This document shows, piece after piece, positions 22,656 to 36,007 of a stretch of DNA of 64,000 bases. Origin of the DNA: Exophiala sp. HKRS030 (lineage: Eukaryota > Ascomycota > Eurotiomycetes > Chaetothyriales > Herpotrichiellaceae); assembly GCA_023897205.1 (NCBI GenBank), contig JAHWDD010000001.1, positions 2,480,001-2,544,000 on the forward strand, in the 5' to 3' direction. The notes beneath the pieces are model-generated. The model saw nothing but the letters and a program-made list of their open reading frames with translations, searched no databases and had not been told where the DNA came from. The position numbers and the translations under genes were made by a program. The stretch's first letter is position 1; each line of letters begins with the position of its first letter.

Positions 22656-24125
22656 ATGACGGCGCAATTTGCGTTCATCAGTTTCAATGGCGCTCAGACA
22701 GCGAGAGAGAAGGAGCTCAAGATCTCAGAGGCAAAGGCACATGCGGCTCGGGCTGCACATAGAAGCAGGAAACTCGTGCTTCTGACTGCTGGTGCGCCAC
22801 AGAAGAAGTTGCGGGGACAAGATGTGCCGGCGAAACAGCGTCGTCAGGTACCAAGTCCATGGCATTGGACGAATGGGACTAGGAAGGATCCCTTTAATTG
22901 CATCCCCGGCAGCGATAGTGTCACTGCCGCCATAGCAATCGACTTCAGTATGTCATTCGATCATTCGTGGTCCTCAGGCTGACGCAAATCATCAGTGCAT
23001 AGCGTCGTTTCGCCCTTGCATGCCGCTATCGCGAATTCGTTTGGTGTTTCAAATCTATACGGGTCCTGGCTGCTTGAGCAAATGTCCCTTTACAGCGATG
23101 TCCTCAACGTTGTGGTGGCGAGCATGCTGTCCCTCGCTGGTCCTCTCATGAAACTAGCCCCGCTAGTGACCAAATCAACATGGGTATCTTCCTTCACAGA
23201 GATACCGCGCTCTCTCAACTGCGTTTACGATTGGAAGGACCCGAAACGGGGATCGATGATAACGCCATACTGACTGTCATTTTCCTCGCTATCCTAGAAG
23301 GAGCCGAGCAGAACTGGGAGGCAGAGAAGATACATAGAGCCAAGGCCGCATCAATGGTTAAGAAGCGCGGCAGTTCCAAAGCACTAATAGCTGCACCCTG
23401 GATTAGATCCCTGTCCGCACAGTGAGACCTTTTCTGATTCGTTGTATTATTCAATGGGCACTGATTCGTGCGGCAGGTTTCAGATTCAAGACACACTGAT
23501 TACAGAGATGTATGATTTCTATTTCCTAGGATTCGACAGTCCTCAATCTGTCATCTCTGACGTATCATACTCGGAGGAGACTCTCAGCGCAATTCCTGTG
23601 GGGTTTCAAGCTCTTATCGAAAAGCGTATGTTGAGTTCCGAGACGGTGGCCATGGTCAAACGGCTGGTCGATCGAGCGTTCTCGGTGAATCCATGGCCTC
23701 AGAACGAATCTCACTACGCCGAACTCCGAGATTTCTGCCCTGCCGTCTACTGTGATGGCTTGTCAGTCGACAAATTGATTTGTCTCGCATTGGTCCGCTA
23801 CGGAGTCATTAGCGCGGTGGGGAGAAATTACAGAGCCTGTGTTTTCTACAGTGTGACCGAGGCACTTGCCATGGCCGTGAAAACCATCGAGCCCCCACGG
23901 CAAAAAGAGTATCGAGAATGCCTGATCTGGATCTGGCTCGTGGCAGTAAACTCGTATTTGACTGGGGGAGGACAAATCGAACTTGAAGGTGTGGTTTTGC
24001 TTGCACAGTTGCGGTCATTGTATCCAGAAACTGCCAGCTGGACCGCCGAAGATGTTGAAGCGACGGGCCGCAAATTTCTTTGGTGTGAGCCATTCAGTGA
24101 CATGGTCCGGTTGAATTGGATCTAG
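22656..24125 (+). CDS. Fungal transcription-factor-like protein (one frameshift)
   Basis: Resembles the fungal-specific regulator domain proteins often labelled tachykinin-family, which lack a zinc finger; this is a family judgement from pattern only. Exons: 22656-22947, 22996-23421 and 23477-24125, about 455 aa. The N-terminus FAFISFNGAQTAREKELK and basic AKAHAARAAHRSRK is typical. Exon 1 ends AAIAIDF and exon 2 continues VSPLHAAIANSFGVSN. Within exon 2 the frame must change between LMKLAPL (about 23158) and GIFLHRDTALSQLRLRL (about 23183); one extra base, for example in the CCCC run near 23158-23161, restores it, and the total then divides by three. The last exon has helical segments (YFLGFDSPQSVISDV, REYRECLIWIWLVAV-like). 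It may regulate the neighbouring catabolic genes, but this is inference. Confidence 0.6.
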
Positions 24126-24985
24126 ATCCAAGTTGTACTTTGTGCATTGTTCGGTGAGTGCCGGGATGTATAGTCCCACTGCCGGTGGCTCTGACGACCT
24201 TTTATTTGGTATTAGCAAACTTGTCTGCTCATCATCAGGCGCCAATTTCACAGTTCTGAATTACTAGAGCCCACAACTTCAGTCTGTTGTTTGTGATCTA
24301 GCCTTGCATTCCTCCGGATGGAATGCTTATTCCGAATGCAGGGATAGTTCCCGCCGAACTGGGCTGCCATTTACCGCCGCTTATGGAGGGCTTCTTCTCT
24401 CAATGCCAAGATCGCTCCGCTCCCCTGATTTCTTTCTACAGCAGCACCATCCTCTGCGGTCGACTTTCCGACTTTCCCTTAGTTGTATCGAACATCAACG
24501 TCTTAGGTAAACATCATCTGGGGACCAGAACGCGACCTCGCGGCCCAGGTGGCTACGTGGGTGGCCAAGGCTTTACGAGAATGAACGAAATGATCGGGCA
24601 AGTTCAGTCAATATGTTGGCACTATGTCATCGATGCTAAGGCCCTCCAAGGCATGTCTTGTACATACGTCTCCCGGAACTCATGTGTCCATTCTGTTCAG
24701 AGCAGCCACACAACTACCGTCGACCAGCTATTCTACAACGCCACGTCTGTGCACACCACGTCGATCGGGATCCAGCCGACCCTAGACTACGAGAAGTGCT
24801 CGAAGCACGAGACAGACGAGAAGTTCTCTCGAGATTGGACTCTGGAAGCTCCGGATAAGCCAAAGGGACACTAGATCCAAAAGTCTCCGTCTTGAAGTCC
24901 TGGGCCTCATAAGTTCTATTTGACGACTGTGGTTGTGCATTTTCCTTCTGTGATGATCTATCCTTGTGGCCAAATTTTCTCATTT
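24126..24985. other. Spacer with gene remnants
   Basis: Convergent region between the regulator-like gene and the dioxygenase. A 183-codon plus-strand frame at 24323-24874 has no family character; a C2H2-like remnant lies inside it in another frame. Confidence 0.4.
24658..24858 (+). pseudogene. Possible C2H2 zinc-finger protein fragment
   Basis: One plus-strand frame reads LMCPFCSEQPHNYRRPAILQ then RHVCAHHVDRDPADPRLREV. The spacing Cys-x2-Cys...His-x4-His and the tail after the last histidine resemble the last finger of fungal C2H2 proteins (RHVRVHHPDKD-type). No start codon, upstream exon or other finger is evident, so this looks like a degraded fragment. It could also be chance. Confidence 0.35.
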
Positions 24986-26034
24986 TCATGGGATAGGTGC
25001 CATGTAGATGTTATAATTCAACTCAAAGTTGGCTTCAGAGTCGCCGTTTCGAGGCACAAACTCTACTATCAGAGAGTCCTTGACTGCAAAGACCGAGTCA
25101 TCGTCAAGATATTTGCTGGCCTTGTCAAAAATCTGTGTTGTGATTGGCTTGTAGCCCTCACGCAACACCTGGTGTATGGTCAGTTTATTTACGTATCATC
25201 AACATCATGTGGAAACTGCTCACAATGAGATGGATATGTGCGGGTCGGTATGGATGTCTGTCCAGGAGCTGCAGCAATTTCCCCGCCGGGCCGTCAAAGG
25301 GACCGGGTATGGCGTTGGGCGAAGACAATAAAAGGCGTATTCTCCATTTTCATCAGTCACGAATTTTCCTCTTAGGTTGCAATCAACCTGGTCTTTGTCT
25401 TGCTGTTCATATAGACCTGGGAAATAAATGTTAGAATTGGCTCTTGTAGGGCATACTGTTTTCAGGTAGCCTACCGTTGGTAGAGGCCTCCCAAACATCG
25501 ATGGTAGCGTTAGCTAATGGCTTTTTGGTCTTCGCATCTAGCACTTGACCAAAAATGTATACTGGGACGGCGTCTTTGGGTGTGTTGAATGAGATAGTTG
25601 CTCCTTTCTCACGTATCGGGTGATCATGCCTAAAGAATGGTCCAAGGATGGCGCTTTGAGTGGCCACATCGGTGGCTTCAGATGCTTTCCTGTATGTGAT
25701 CTCGTCCACGAGTCTGCTGAAGTTAGGAAATAGTGCTTCCGCATAGGTGGCCCCGTTCGTTGACCTACGATTCCAGACCGACAACATCGCATACCAGTTG
25801 ACCTTCGTTTCTCTTCTCATTGCTCATTTGACCTGCCCAGTTAAGCAATTGTACGCCTTCCATCCACTCATCGACTGTCAGCTCAACTTCCCTGGCAAAG
25901 TCATGTAAATGCCTTGTCAAACTTGTCATGACTTCCCGCATTCGAGGTGAGGTCTTCGGTCCCATGGCATCTGTGACATTTTGAGTGAATTTTGGGTCGA
26001 AGCGCGCAGCGCCGATCTTAGCTTCGCCGTTCAT
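24986..26034 (-). CDS. Intradiol ring-cleavage dioxygenase (hydroxyquinol/catechol 1,2-), one frameshift
   Basis: A non-haem Fe(III) enzyme cleaving catechol or hydroxyquinol between the hydroxyls. Exons: 26034-25769, 25713-25475, 25416-25224 and 25168-24986, about 293 aa. The N-terminal helical domain ([34 protein letters not shown]) and the linker [18 protein letters not shown] are characteristic. The iron ligands are present: Tyr171 (GLYEQQ), Tyr205 (PTPYPVP), His229 and His231 (RPAHIHLI), with the 24-residue Tyr-His spacing of the family. Intron 1 has a tandem CAGCAG acceptor; the second gives the family sequence. The frame breaks between YPVP and FDGPAGKLL at about 25297-25306: coding GTCCCTTTG appears to lack one base. 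With it all intron phases fit. The gene is divergent from the phenol monooxygenase, with which it probably works. Confidence 0.88.
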
Positions 26035-26789
26035 TCTGTCGTTGGTATGAGGGTCTGAAAAGGACGTCCTTTGCTTCACGGGGTTAGGTCGGGCAGCGAC
26101 TGGTACAAAGTACACTGCGCACTGAACCTCAAATACAAAGTCCAAGGATGAGAAGCATGACCCCGAAATGCTAAAGCAAGCCTGTAGTCATCATATAAGA
26201 TAGACAAACTCCATGAGCTATTTCATGGAGGGTCAGACCGTTGCAGTATCGCATGATGCCAGCACAAACATTCCTCTCTACCCCGCGTCCATGCCGTGCA
26301 TCGGATACTGTCCGTCAAGACCCACTTTAGAATACCACGACGTGAGCCAATCCTGTGGAAGACATTTCGTAATTGGCACGTCGTTTTCCAGTGTTTCAGC
26401 GACACATCATTCGCGCATGATCTCCTGTTCCATTTACCCTTAAAAACGGGGTACTGGTGAAACTCGGGTACTGATATTCATACACAATAAGACACGAATC
26501 CTTTGCCGATCCGAAATAATACAATCCGATACAGCCTCCCGGAAGTCCTTGGCTTACATTCCCCGCCGACCTCCGAGCATGATCAGGTGTAGCATTTGGA
26601 GAATGCAGAGGATGTGATTCCTACATATCATACAAGGCATGCTATCACCTTGTCTATACATATTAGCTCCAGGTTTGTTCGGGCGTGAGGCTCAGCTTTT
26701 TTTGACATCCTTGACGGACTCGCAGGGACAAACGCCTTGACACATATTTGGAGTCCTCAAAGTCGGCTTCTCTTCTGCACGTACCCACC
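26035..26789. promoter_or_regulatory. Divergent promoter, dioxygenase / phenol monooxygenase
   Basis: 755 bp shared by two genes of one aromatic pathway. It contains CGG-N7-CCG at 26302-26314, an inverted CGG pair of the kind bound by Zn2Cys6 dimers, and CCGATCCG at about 26504. The arrangement suggests co-regulation. Confidence 0.45.
26302..26314. promoter_or_regulatory. CGG-N7-CCG candidate Zn2Cys6 site
   Basis: An everted/inverted CGG half-site pair with a 7-bp spacer, about midway between the divergent start codons. A Zn2Cys6 factor is encoded 3.4 kb to the right. One match is expected fairly often by chance, so this is a suggestion only. Confidence 0.3.
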
Positions 26790-29073
<2,284 letters not shown>

Positions 29074-29727
29074 CTGACTTCCTCCGTCGATATTGTCCAC
29101 ACCATGCCACTGTATACTTTGAATTCTTTCGTACTGATGCAGGTCAGGTCCTCTTCCAGTTTGATACTGACTGGATATGGGTACAGTCATTCGTAACTCT
29201 GGTCACTACAAAAAAATACTATGTATCCAGACACTGTTGCACATTCACCATTTATCCCGTTGAACCGATAAATTTCCATCCTAGAGGAACTTGGGTATCT
29301 GGAGGTAGAATGAATCCTTATTTGAGGAGCGTAGAACCTTCCCAGGTTGATCCCACCAACATGACATCAAATTTCCAACAATGGAATCGTCGAGTACGGA
29401 GTACATAATCCGTTGCACATCCTTCTCTTAGGCGAAAGCATATCTCCACAACAACCCCCAACCCCACAACCTCCGAAACTTTGCTAGACTGTGTAGCGAT
29501 ATTCCCGACAATTGGGCCTCGGGAGCCGAGGAGCTTTGCTCCAGTCGTTTCCAATGCTCGCGAGTTTCGTCGTCACCCAAGAAATCCATATCCAAAACGG
29601 ATTGCAGTCAGGGTCAGTGTGTATCTTGACCTCCAATTGTTTAATTGGCGCGAAATCGGTCCTCAGACTCCTCCCAGAATCCGCTGCCGCCAAAACTTCG
29701 TCGTGGCTCAAGCTTGGGACTGAGAAG
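29074..29727. other. Spacer before the zinc-finger factor
   Basis: No coding signal. One TACGGAGTA motif at 29395-29403. Confidence 0.45.
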
Positions 29728-30568
29728 ATGCGAGTCAGCTCGGAGAAAAAGCATCTCTGTTCGATCTGCCTCCGAAAATTCAAGCGGAGGGAACACCTCA
29801 GCCGCCACGAGAGTCGTCACAATTTGGATCAATTATTCCTGTGTCCCCTCTGCGGTCACTCATTTACCAGGCAGTATGTCCATGTCTCCATTCGTATTCA
29901 AGCTGACGGCCAACGATTGTTGCCCTAGAGATTCTCTCGGTCGGCATATCGGCAAACACCCCATAAATGATGTACAGCCTTCGCTGAAAGCGCCTCGAGC
30001 GTGTGATTCATGCTATAAGTCCAAGGTCAGATGCGACGGAGGAGTTCCATGTCGCAGATGTCGCTCTTCTACATACTCGTGCACATTTACCCGGCATCAC
30101 GGCGCTGGTGGCGTCCTCCCCGTTGCAGCGCGACCGCAAATTGAGGCCTCAGGACGTATGTTACAGCGTACGGACTCCAGGCAGTCTCCACCAGGGAGAC
30201 TTGCACCGAAGCCTGATCTTACAACGAATGGGGCTAAATCGAAGGACTTTACGACCCCAGAGGTTATGCCACGACAAGCTGTCTTGGATAGTAGCGATAC
30301 CTACAGATATACGATGCGTCATTCCCCGATAGACAGGGAGATGACATCAATTTCATCAGCCATCAGCAGAGATCTTTCACTAGATATATCTTTTCAAGTC
30401 CCAGACAGTCTCCTGGAATCACAGTTGGAAAGGGAGGTTCCATTTTGGTGTCCATCCCAGACATTGTCGGAAGTGCAACATTTTCGCCCATTGAATCTTA
30501 TCAGCACTGATTTTGATGATCAAGCTAGGCAGTGGCTCCAGGCGTTTTGCAAACACCCTGATTGCTAG
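29728..30568 (+). CDS. Short C2H2 + Zn2Cys6 transcription factor
   Basis: A DNA-binding regulator of about 261 aa. Exons 29728-29873 and 29929-30568 are joined by a 55-nt intron (GTATGT...CCCTAG) that splits the second finger. Two C2H2 fingers, HLCSICLRKFKRREHLSRH and FLCPLCGHSFTRQ-DSLGRHIGKH, are followed by a Zn2Cys6 cluster starting RACDSCYKSKVRCDGGVPC and ending CRRCRSSTYSC. The rest (about 150 residues) is serine/proline-rich. The protein stops after QARQWLQAFCKHPDC, where such factors normally continue into a middle homology domain of several hundred residues; no continuation is visible up to 31091. It is either a short regulator or a truncated gene. Its position between the monooxygenase and the P450 suggests cluster control. 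Confidence 0.8.
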
Positions 30569-31159
30569 TAAAAGGACTATGGCCTTATAATTTGCACGGT
30601 AATCTAATCCGTGGATTGGATAGCAATCAATACAGACAACGAGTTTGAACATGCCACGTCAAACGAAATAGGACACAGTGCGAATCGGCTCAGGAGCAGC
30701 TCCTCGCAGATGTAGTTAGTCCTACGCAGCAGGGACGGCGCAATAGTAGATTCGGTATCCCAAAATCGTTCCATCGGAAGGACAGTCTGTGTTAGATCCC
30801 GTCTGGGATGGACTCAGCCCTCCGTCACTTGTTACTCAAGGAGGACCAATAATCCCGCAAAGGAACCTTTCTCTGATAATCCAGCGTACTGAATCGACAA
30901 GATTGTTGGCCCCACTTTGCTACTGAAGTGAAGAACAACTCATTAGCCCCCTTTTCCCAAGACCGATACCCCGTCGGAGGCGGGAAAGCAGGTGGAGAGG
31001 CGGATAGGTACCGGAGTACTGAGTAGATAGATGTAAATCATAATACCAGGTGATGGGCTGTTATATATCGATTCGAGTCATTACTTAGTCGTGCCATTAT
31101 CTGAGCGAAATACATTGAACCAAGCTTGCGGGAAACTGTCTTCCTTGCAACAAGTCAAC
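30569..31159. promoter_or_regulatory. Spacer and P450 promoter
   Basis: No coding signal. A TATATATCG element at about 31063 lies roughly 95 bp upstream of the P450 start and may be its TATA box. Confidence 0.4.
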
Positions 31160-33112
31160 ATGGCTGGTGTTGCGCACTTCCTCGACCTGATTCTTCTATA
31201 TCGCAACGCTATAGTACTCCTTCCTTTTCTATTGATCAGCTTTAAGTTTCTGAGAAACAAATACCAGCCAGGGATTTATTCAATCCCCGGACCTACGTTG
31301 GCTGGCTTCAGCAACTTCTGGCGTTTCTGGGACGCCTTGACTAGGATCCCACACGACACGCACATCAGGCTTCACCGGCAATACAACTCACCGCTTGTGA
31401 GAGTAGGGCCACGGTCGGTGTCTTTTTCTGATCCTGAATGGATTCCCAAGGTGTACGGCCTGACCTCAGGGTTCACAAAGACAAGATTTTACGACATGTT
31501 TGTTCTTCCATACCGTGGAGAATATACTCGGAGCTTGTTCACGACATTGGACGAGAAGTACCACCAAACTTACAAACGGCCTATAGCAAATGCGTATAGT
31601 ATGTCTACTCTGGTTGAATTTGAGCCCCTGGTAGATTCCACCACCAGGCTCCTCCTTCAAAGGCTGGACGAATTCGTCGAATCCAAGTCAGTAGTGGACC
31701 TAGGAGTCTGGCTTCAGATGTACGCCTTCGACGTGATGTAAGTCCGCGTTCAATGAAGCAAGCATTCGCAGAGAACATCTCCGCTGACAATTAGCCTAGT
31801 GGAGAAGTTGTCTTCAGCCGGAAGCTCGGCTTCCTCGAACGAAGTGAAGATGTCCAAGGCATCATGGCCGACATTCGCTTCAAGATCGCATACGCCTCAA
31901 TTGTAGGTTGCCGTCATCGTACCTCCTTCGTCCCTCCAGCGTTGACCCCAGTGTTTCTTAGGTAGGACAAGTCCCTTGGCTTGACAAGTTTATCGCCAAA
32001 AATCCCCTGCTGGTCGCGTTGACGGGTACACACCCGATTGTCAAATTCACAGTTGAGAACATGACCGAGCGATTACTTGGCAAGCAAGAAGCTTCGACGA
32101 AACGGGATTTCCTAGCTCGATCCCTGGAGGCCCAGCAGAAGTATCCCGAATTGGTAAAGGATAGAATCGTTCGGATGTGGAACATTGACAATGTCTTCGC
32201 TGGAAGCGATACCACAGCGGTATCTCTGCGTGCGGTAGGTGAAACGTTGTGGCGATCCTGGTTCGAGACTGTAGTAGTACTGACTCAGATAGATCTTCTA
32301 CTACCTCATGCGCACACCCCACGCCATGGCCCGACTCCAAAAAGAAATCGATGAGCTTGAAGAGAAGGGGGAGTTCGGAGAATTCGTGAGCTGGAAAACC
32401 GCATCCAAGAAAATGCCCTACCTCGATGCTGTGACCAAAGAAGCTTTCCGTATGCACCCAGCGGTTGGCCAACTACTTGAACGTCATGTTCCCAAAGGCG
32501 GAGTGACACTGGGAGACACGTTTCTCCCAGAGGGCACAATAATCGGCATGAATCCTTGGGTAGCAGCGTAAGGCTTTTCCTTATCAACCTCTTGAACCCT
32601 GTGAGCACATCAGAGATAAATGGACGCTGATAAACCATCCAGTCGCAACCGAGGAGTATATGGTGTAGATGCCGACCACTTCCGCCCAGAACGCTGGCTT
32701 GAAGCGAGCCCAGAGCATTTGCAGCTCATGGATCGAACTTCGTTGACGGTTGGTTTTCCCCTTAGAGATCAATCAAATTTCGAGGTGGTGTAACGCTCAC
32801 TGTTGTATAGTTTGGCTTTGGAGCTAGGACATGTGTCGGGAAAAACATTTCCCTGCTTGAGGTGAATAAATTGGTTCCTCAGCTTTTGAGACGATATACA
32901 GTAGGTCTCTTCCAACCAGTCGAAGTATGTTTGAAGTAAGCACTCACAAGAGAAATCAGTTCTCATTCGCTGCTCCAGAGCAAGATTGGAGGATCCACGG
33001 TGGCTGGTTTACTGAACAGGACAACTTCCAGGTACGTGTTGGACTTCGGAACATGGATACAGCGCACCAAAATTGCCATCTGGCCGAAGCTGTACAAGAA
33101 GGGAACCTATGA
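31160..33112 (+). CDS. Cytochrome P450 monooxygenase
   Basis: A haem-thiolate oxygenase, ER-anchored. Exons: 31160-31737, 31800-31902, 31962-32234, 32293-32567, 32643-32748, 32811-32900 and 32960-33112, about 525 aa, all in phase. The N-terminus MAGVAHFLDLILLYRNAIV is a membrane anchor, followed by IPGPTLAGFSNFWRFW. The I-helix is FAGSDTTAVS, the ExxR motif is KEAFR, PERW lies in HFRPERWLE, and the haem loop is FGFGARTCVGKN with the cysteine ligand. The overall pattern is that of fungal pisatin-demethylase/benzoate-hydroxylase-like P450s; the substrate is unknown. The end NFQVRVGLR fits the final beta strand. An upstream in-frame ATG at 31091 is possible, but the context at 31160 is better. 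Confidence 0.9.
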
Positions 33113-33659
33113 CTTCGACAAGAAATGAGTCCTGGCTTGCGATCCAAAGTGGGCAAACAAACCCCCAGCTACCAATGGGCAGACCCGGCAAAGAAACCGG
33201 AACTGTTCGCGCTAGACCCCAGAAGAGCTCCGAGCATTGAACCAATTATCGCGGTTTTACTGCTGGCGTATCATTTTCAGAGTTTCCTAGCTCTCTTCCT
33301 GGTTATGGGTGTAGTGGCGACAAGTTTGTCCCCAAAGCCACCATTTTCTACCAGCTCAGCTGTAATATAGTACTCAGTAGTGTCCGCACAACAAGACGCA
33401 TCTTCCCCAGGTTCAGTTTCACGTGATTGAGGGGTTCCCCGGACCAAGTTGCGGGGGATTTGCTGCTTCATGAAGACGTCGTGTATTCGTAAAATCCTGA
33501 ATCCTCTCTCCTTCTTAGTACCATCGACAGAAGAGTACGATGTCATTAGGAGTCTTTTGCTTTGATCGACCGTGTGCGTTTTGACCTAGCCATTCACATC
33601 TCCGAGATAGAAATCTGGAGAACGCCATTGTCAATGGGATGCATGTGCTATCGAACTAA
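33113..33659. other. Spacer after the P450
   Basis: No coding signal beyond a short frame (YKKGTYDFDKK) that ends at 33127 and overlaps the end of the P450 gene in another frame. Confidence 0.4.
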
Positions 33660-35478
33660 GTGTTCAATATCATGTATGCACAATGGGTTCTGGACGATAT
33701 GTTGAGCTTGACTTACATTGAAAGCTCTCGTCCAGTTTCTCCAGACTTCGAATACATATCAGAAAATCAGAATCCATGGCTGGTACGCTTGTGCCCTCAG
33801 GCAAAATGTTCACGTCCTTATCACGTTGAATCCACACCACCCAAAATACGAAACGACCCTGCAGGTAGCGAGCTCCTATCCGCCCCGACAACTTGTCTAA
33901 GCACAGGACTACGTTCAGAAAGCAGCCAGGCTAGATCGAACTACCCGAGAAAGGAGACAGCTTTGTCATTTGGACTACGAAGCGCCTCGGCAAGCATTTG
34001 GACGCCTCCTCCAAGCTGTCGCAAGGTGACTACTTCCGACAATGCTACTAGTATCTATCCGAACGGCCGCACCGTCAGCGTGATAGAACCGGAAGCTACT
34101 GGCCAACAAACACAATCGTACCGACCTAAAAAACCATTACAGAACTTCAGATTATGTGCGACGACAGCGGGAGATGTCAATGACAGATATCCCACGTCTG
34201 ATGCTAACTCTGACCAGCACCAGCTCGATGAATTCGTTGCCTTCGCTGCGTTTGACAACACCGACATCATCCCAAAAACGACACCCGTACTGCACCCGAG
34301 GTCTAGTTGTGCAACCGAGCGCCGTGGTGATACGGAAATCTTCTCCTACATCTTAAATTCCTACCCTCCACTCGATCAGCCATTTTTTCGCGCCAATTGG
34401 ACCATGGGTTTCAATATGCGGCTTCCATTGGCTCGCCTCGATAATTATCTTGTTGCTCTGAGGCAGATTATCAGACGGTGCTGTGAAGCGGCGACAATAA
34501 CGTAAGTCAAGCTAAGCTACCCAGAGTTCCTTCCATATTAGTGCGAAATCGAGGAGATTAACAAAGCTCGACAGAAACGAACTTAGAAGAATCCTCACCG
34601 CAGAAGGCGCTCTTTGGGTAGTAAAGGAAGCCTGGCCAATGGCGGAAAGATTCTGGGCTATGACAGTAGGTACATACATAGTATTTTCCGCCCAGAGTCG
34701 AGCGGATCAATTCTTTGTTGACCAAGTCTGATGTGTCTAAACGCTGACTTACTGCTCGCTGTGGTTGATCTAGACCTGTCTACAGGGGTTCTTCTATACA
34801 GAACTATGGAGGAATTTTCCATGCAAAGCTTCCTATGCCTATCTTCCCCCAGCTTATCGTCCGACTCAATTACAACTCATGGTGCCGCATTCAGCAATAA
34901 TTGACTGGCTGCCGTGGCCTGACCTGCGAGACATGATGATTCGACATCAAGATGAGATTGACATAGATGCGGTTTGCAGATATGCCATTTTGACTATGGT
35001 TGCTCATAGAAAGAAATCCGCCCCAAAACTTGCTGTATCGGCCACTGAACCTCAAATGCAAACAAGACTTAACATGGCCAATGGCCAACCCGAAGTTACG
35101 GCAAACGTCCAGGAGCATGTATCGTTTCGTATATGGGATCTTACTCTTCTGGAATCATCGACCGAAGGCCCACCAGCATTGTTGATGGACAACGGCACAC
35201 TCCGGGCGAAGCCGCAACTGAGATCTCTGAGAATGAAGGCGCTTCAGCGCGCCTACGATCTCGAGTACGATGACTTCTCGACCATGAAAATTGAGGATCG
35301 TTTCTTTGAGAGATATCCGTTCCTGTACCAGAAGAGTTTGATGTCCGACTTCAAGGTGCAAGCGCTGTCGTGCCTCCCCTATGAAGATGTGGGCATGCCA
35401 GTCGATATGACCTGTGAGGCAGTCTTCAGGCTCAAAGACAAGTTGCAGAAGATTATTCATGCCGGGATCGAAATATAA
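33660..35478 (+). CDS. DUF3425-domain regulator lacking a visible bZIP
   Basis: Exons 33660-34501, 34575-34665 and 34774-35478 give about 545 aa with consistent phases. The diagnostic part is the C-terminal DUF3425 region: AYRPTQLQLMVPHSAIIDWL followed by PWPDLRDMMI, the block that in fungal bZIP factors reads PTPLQL..PHPPWIDLIPWPRLRDNLI. Such proteins usually carry an N-terminal basic-leucine zipper. Here residues 1-250 are low-complexity (Ser/Thr/Pro) and no basic region plus heptad leucines can be found in any frame. The 5' exon and start are therefore uncertain; a bZIP exon may have been lost or be missed. It may belong to the regulatory set of the catabolic block. Confidence 0.65.
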
Positions 35479-35525
35479 GAAAGGCGATGGGTGTTAATCG
35501 TGATCTTCTGTACTGACCGTCGTCT

Positions 35526-36007
35526 TTGGAACCTGGGCTGATGGGAAGTCATCAGGGGCTGGGACTCCCACGCAAACCCCTGAGAAATCGGGCATATGGT
35601 GCTGTCGAATCATACGTCGATGACCATGTATCTTATCACGATAGTCGTCTACCCTATCAACATAATGCGGTTTACGGTATTCGAGACGGTATTGATCAGA
35701 TATGTGCAATGGCGCTTCTACCCTCACGGCGCAAGCAATTTTGAACTCGGATCTAAATTGTGGTCCTTTTGTTCCTTGTCTAACTCGAAAATCCACAATA
35801 TCTTTGCAGATAGTGATTGGAACGCTACGGTCTAAGTGACTTGGATGGGACTGCCGTATCCCCCTCGAATACTTACACGCTCCAGGTTGGTGGAACGACC
35901 AGGCTGATGGTCTCCTTGATCTCGATCAATACAACCATATTCGGGAGGAGTTTTTCGAAGTATGGCGAAAGGAGGAAAGAGAAATTGAGCAGAACAAGTT
36001 TCAATAA
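35526..36007 (+). pseudogene. Aminoglycoside-phosphotransferase-like pseudogene fragment
   Basis: Family-like sequence is spread over several frames. First SYHDSRLPYQHNAVYGIRDG (about 35626-35690), then GPFVPCLT (about 35761), then KIHNIFADSDWNAT (about 35792), and finally IPLEYLHAPGWWNDQADGL with YNHIREEFFEVWRKEE to the stop at 36007. The order is that of the C-terminal half of fungal APH/choline-kinase-like proteins (HDxR..QPNA, GPFV..TDLH.SNIFVD, LEWA..P.E). Catalytic DLH is not intact, stops lie between blocks, and there is no N-terminal lobe. I judge it decayed. At least three frame changes are needed. Confidence 0.7.

Noticed and set aside
24323..24874. 183-codon plus-strand ORF
   Set aside because: No recognisable motifs and no splice continuation. 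It overlaps a more plausible zinc-finger-like fragment in another frame.
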